Source: Candidatus Pacearchaeota archaeon | Lineage (GTDB): Archaea > Nanobdellota > Nanobdellia > Pacearchaeales > GW2011-AR1 | DNA: 5,153 bases | Assembly: GCA_002688165.1 (NCBI GenBank) | Contig: NZCB01000023.1 | Span: 10,773 to 15,925 of the forward strand | Reading direction: 5' to 3' | Shown: piece by piece, positions 4,278 through 5,153 of the stretch | How positions within the stretch are numbered: position 1 is the stretch's first letter | Layout: each line of letters starts with the position of its first letter | Notes under the pieces: generated by a model | Seen by the model: the letters and a program-made list of their open reading frames with translations, nothing else | The model's database searches: none | Told to the model about the DNA's origin: nothing | Made by a program: the position numbers and the translations under genes

Positions 4278-4337
4278 ATGATTAATCTTCTTTAAGATAA
4301 TTCGAAATGAAAAAGATATTTAAGGTTGATTAATCAT
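4278..4337. repeat. Pair of inverted 10-bp sites (GATTAATC cores) flanking the ATPase promoter
   Basis: ATGATTAATC (4278-4287) and its exact reverse complement GATTAATCAT (4328-4337) bracket the ATPase TATA element. The shared core GATTAATC (4280-4287 and 4328-4335) is itself a perfect palindrome, so each copy could bind a dimeric regulator. The cores are 48 bp apart. One lies upstream of the TATA box and the other between it and the start codon, in the transcription-start zone. This layout fits repressor binding or looping, for example by a metal- or ion-sensing regulator, but no regulator is visible here. Confidence 0.4.
4317..4323 (+). promoter_or_regulatory. TATA-like element of the P-type ATPase gene
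   Basis: TATTTAA is centred 26 bases before the ATG at 4346 and is preceded by a purine-rich GAAAAAGA stretch that could serve as the TFB-recognition element (BRE). The spacing predicts a leaderless mRNA. Confidence 0.55.
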
Positions 4338-4345
4338 GTATTACT

Positions 4346-5153
4346 ATGAATGCTTGGCATGCAAAAGAGGTAAGAAATATTTTCTCTGAATTGAATAGTT
4401 CTGAAAAGGGATTGGCTAAAAGAGAGGCTGTTAAAAGATTAGCAAAATATGGTAAAAATGAGCTTGAAAGGAAAAAGAAAACCTCAGGTATTTTAAAATT
4501 TTTAAAGCAATTAAATAATCCTTTAGCTTACATTCTTTTTGTAGCAATGGCTATTTCTTTTGCTTTTGATCACATAATTGATGCCTATGTTATTTTTGCA
4601 ATAGTTCTTATTAATGCTAGTGTTGGCTTTATTCAGGAAAGGAAAGCGGAAAGGGCTATTGAGGCCTTAAAAAGAATGGTTATTTCTTATGCAAAAGTCT
4701 ATAGAGATGGTGAAATTATTAAGATTCCTGCTTCTCAGATTGTTTTAGGAGATGTTATTTTTCTAGAAGAAGGAGATAGGATTCCTGCAGATGCTCGTTT
4801 GTTTGATGTTAAAAATTTTAGGACACAAGAATCTTCCTTAACAGGAGAGTCATTTCCTGAAGAAAAAGATTTGAAGATTCTTAGTACAAAGACATCATTA
4901 GGAGATAGGCAGAATATGGTGTTTATGGGAACATTAGTTGTTTCTGGAGATGCAAAGGCAATAGTTGTTGCTACGGGAAATGAAACTCAGATAGGGGTCG
5001 TAGCAAAATCTATTCAAGAGGTTATTAGGCCTAAGATGCATTTTAATGAGAAAGTTAATCAACTTGCCTATCAAATGGGGGCATTTGCAGTTATTGGTGC
5101 AATGTTAACTTTTATTATCGGTTATTTTATTAGAGGTTTGGAATTTTTTGATA
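4346..5153 (+). CDS. P-type cation-transporting ATPase, N-terminal part (runs off the right edge)
   Basis: The frame is open from the ATG at 4346 to the edge: 269 codons of a protein that is normally about 850-900 residues. Residues 1-45 match the cation-ATPase N-terminal domain (GLAKREAVKRLAKYGKNEL). Membrane segments M1 and M2 are at about 56-73 and 78-95, joined by a short loop, and are followed by GFIQERKAERAIEALKRM, typical of the P2 class. The actuator domain spans about 113-225. It contains VLGDVIFLEEGDRIPADARL (133-152) and the catalytic dephosphorylation motif TGES at 166-169. A third membrane segment begins near 242. The phosphorylated DKTGT motif and the ion-binding helices M4-M6 lie beyond the window, so the ion cannot be decided. 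The architecture is P2, pumping Ca2+, Na+/K+ or a similar ion with ATP. No signal peptide is expected. It is divergent from Spt5, and the 145-base gap carries paired palindromes around its promoter. Confidence 0.92.
   Translation, partial: MNAWHAKEVRNIFSELNSSEKGLAKREAVKRLAKYGKNELERKKKTSGILKFLKQLNNPLAYILFVAMAISFAFDHIIDAYVIFAIVLINASVGFIQERKAERAIEALKRMVISYAKVYRDGEIIKIPASQIVLGDVIFLEEGDRIPADARLFDVKNFRTQESSLTGESFPEEKDLKILSTKTSLGDRQNMVFMGTLVVSGDAKAIVVATGNETQIGVVAKSIQEVIRPKMHFNEKVNQLAYQMGAFAVIGAMLTFIIGYFIRGLEFFD

Noticed and set aside
4336..4389. Short upstream frame MYYYECLACKRGKKYFL overlapping the ATPase start, with a CxxC pair
   Set aside because: It is out of frame with the ATPase, and its ATG lies upstream of the transcription start predicted from the TATA element. 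The CxxC arises from the ATPase codons read in another frame.

Overview
The window looks like a piece of a low-GC archaeal genome, most likely from a small-genome DPANN lineage of the Pacearchaeota/Woesearchaeota type. The archaeal assignment is firm. It rests on RNA polymerase subunit P, ribosomal protein L37ae, prefoldin beta, archaeal-type L11, Spt5 and SepF, on TATA-box promoters, and on the lack of Shine-Dalgarno sequences. The DPANN placement is weaker. It rests on AT-rich sequence and on two protein signatures I associate from memory with these groups: a DGDDDEW-containing surface protein and a TGNVIG-containing membrane protein.

Layout. From 1 to 4200 everything is on the minus strand. 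Reading in the direction of transcription, from high to low coordinates, the order is Spt5 (4200-3532), ribosomal protein L11 (3496-2807), tRNA-Pro(UGG) (2761-2688), L37ae (2547-2329), RpoP (2294-2157), prefoldin beta (2117-1785), an unrecognised protein with two membrane segments (1744-1178), SepF (1115-750), and the N-terminal part of a secreted surface protein (524 to beyond base 1). On the plus strand, a P-type cation-pumping ATPase starts at 4346 and runs off the right edge. It is divergent from Spt5 across a 145-base intergenic region that holds several palindromes.

How it works together. Most of the block is information processing: transcription elongation (Spt5), RNA polymerase assembly (RpoP), the ribosome (L11, L37ae), tRNA, and folding of new proteins (prefoldin). 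Cell division (SepF) and envelope proteins follow. Two ancestral archaeal gene clusters appear here in reduced form: the Spt5-L11 pair without SecE, L1 or L10 next to it, and the L37ae-RpoP-prefoldin beta string without Pcc1 or other usual neighbours.

Regulation. Almost every gene, even those only about 35-40 bases apart, has its own AT-rich TATA-like element centred about 25-29 bases upstream of its start codon or tRNA 5' end. This implies single-gene, leaderless transcription. Spt5 is the exception: its best TATA element lies about 53 bases upstream and a perfect 7-bp inverted repeat sits in between.

There is no CRISPR array, insertion sequence or recognisable defence or mobile system. The most unusual points are the long charged C-terminal tails on both L11 and Spt5, the promoter-per-gene layout, the palindromes in the Spt5/ATPase divergent region, and the two lineage-flavoured membrane or surface proteins.
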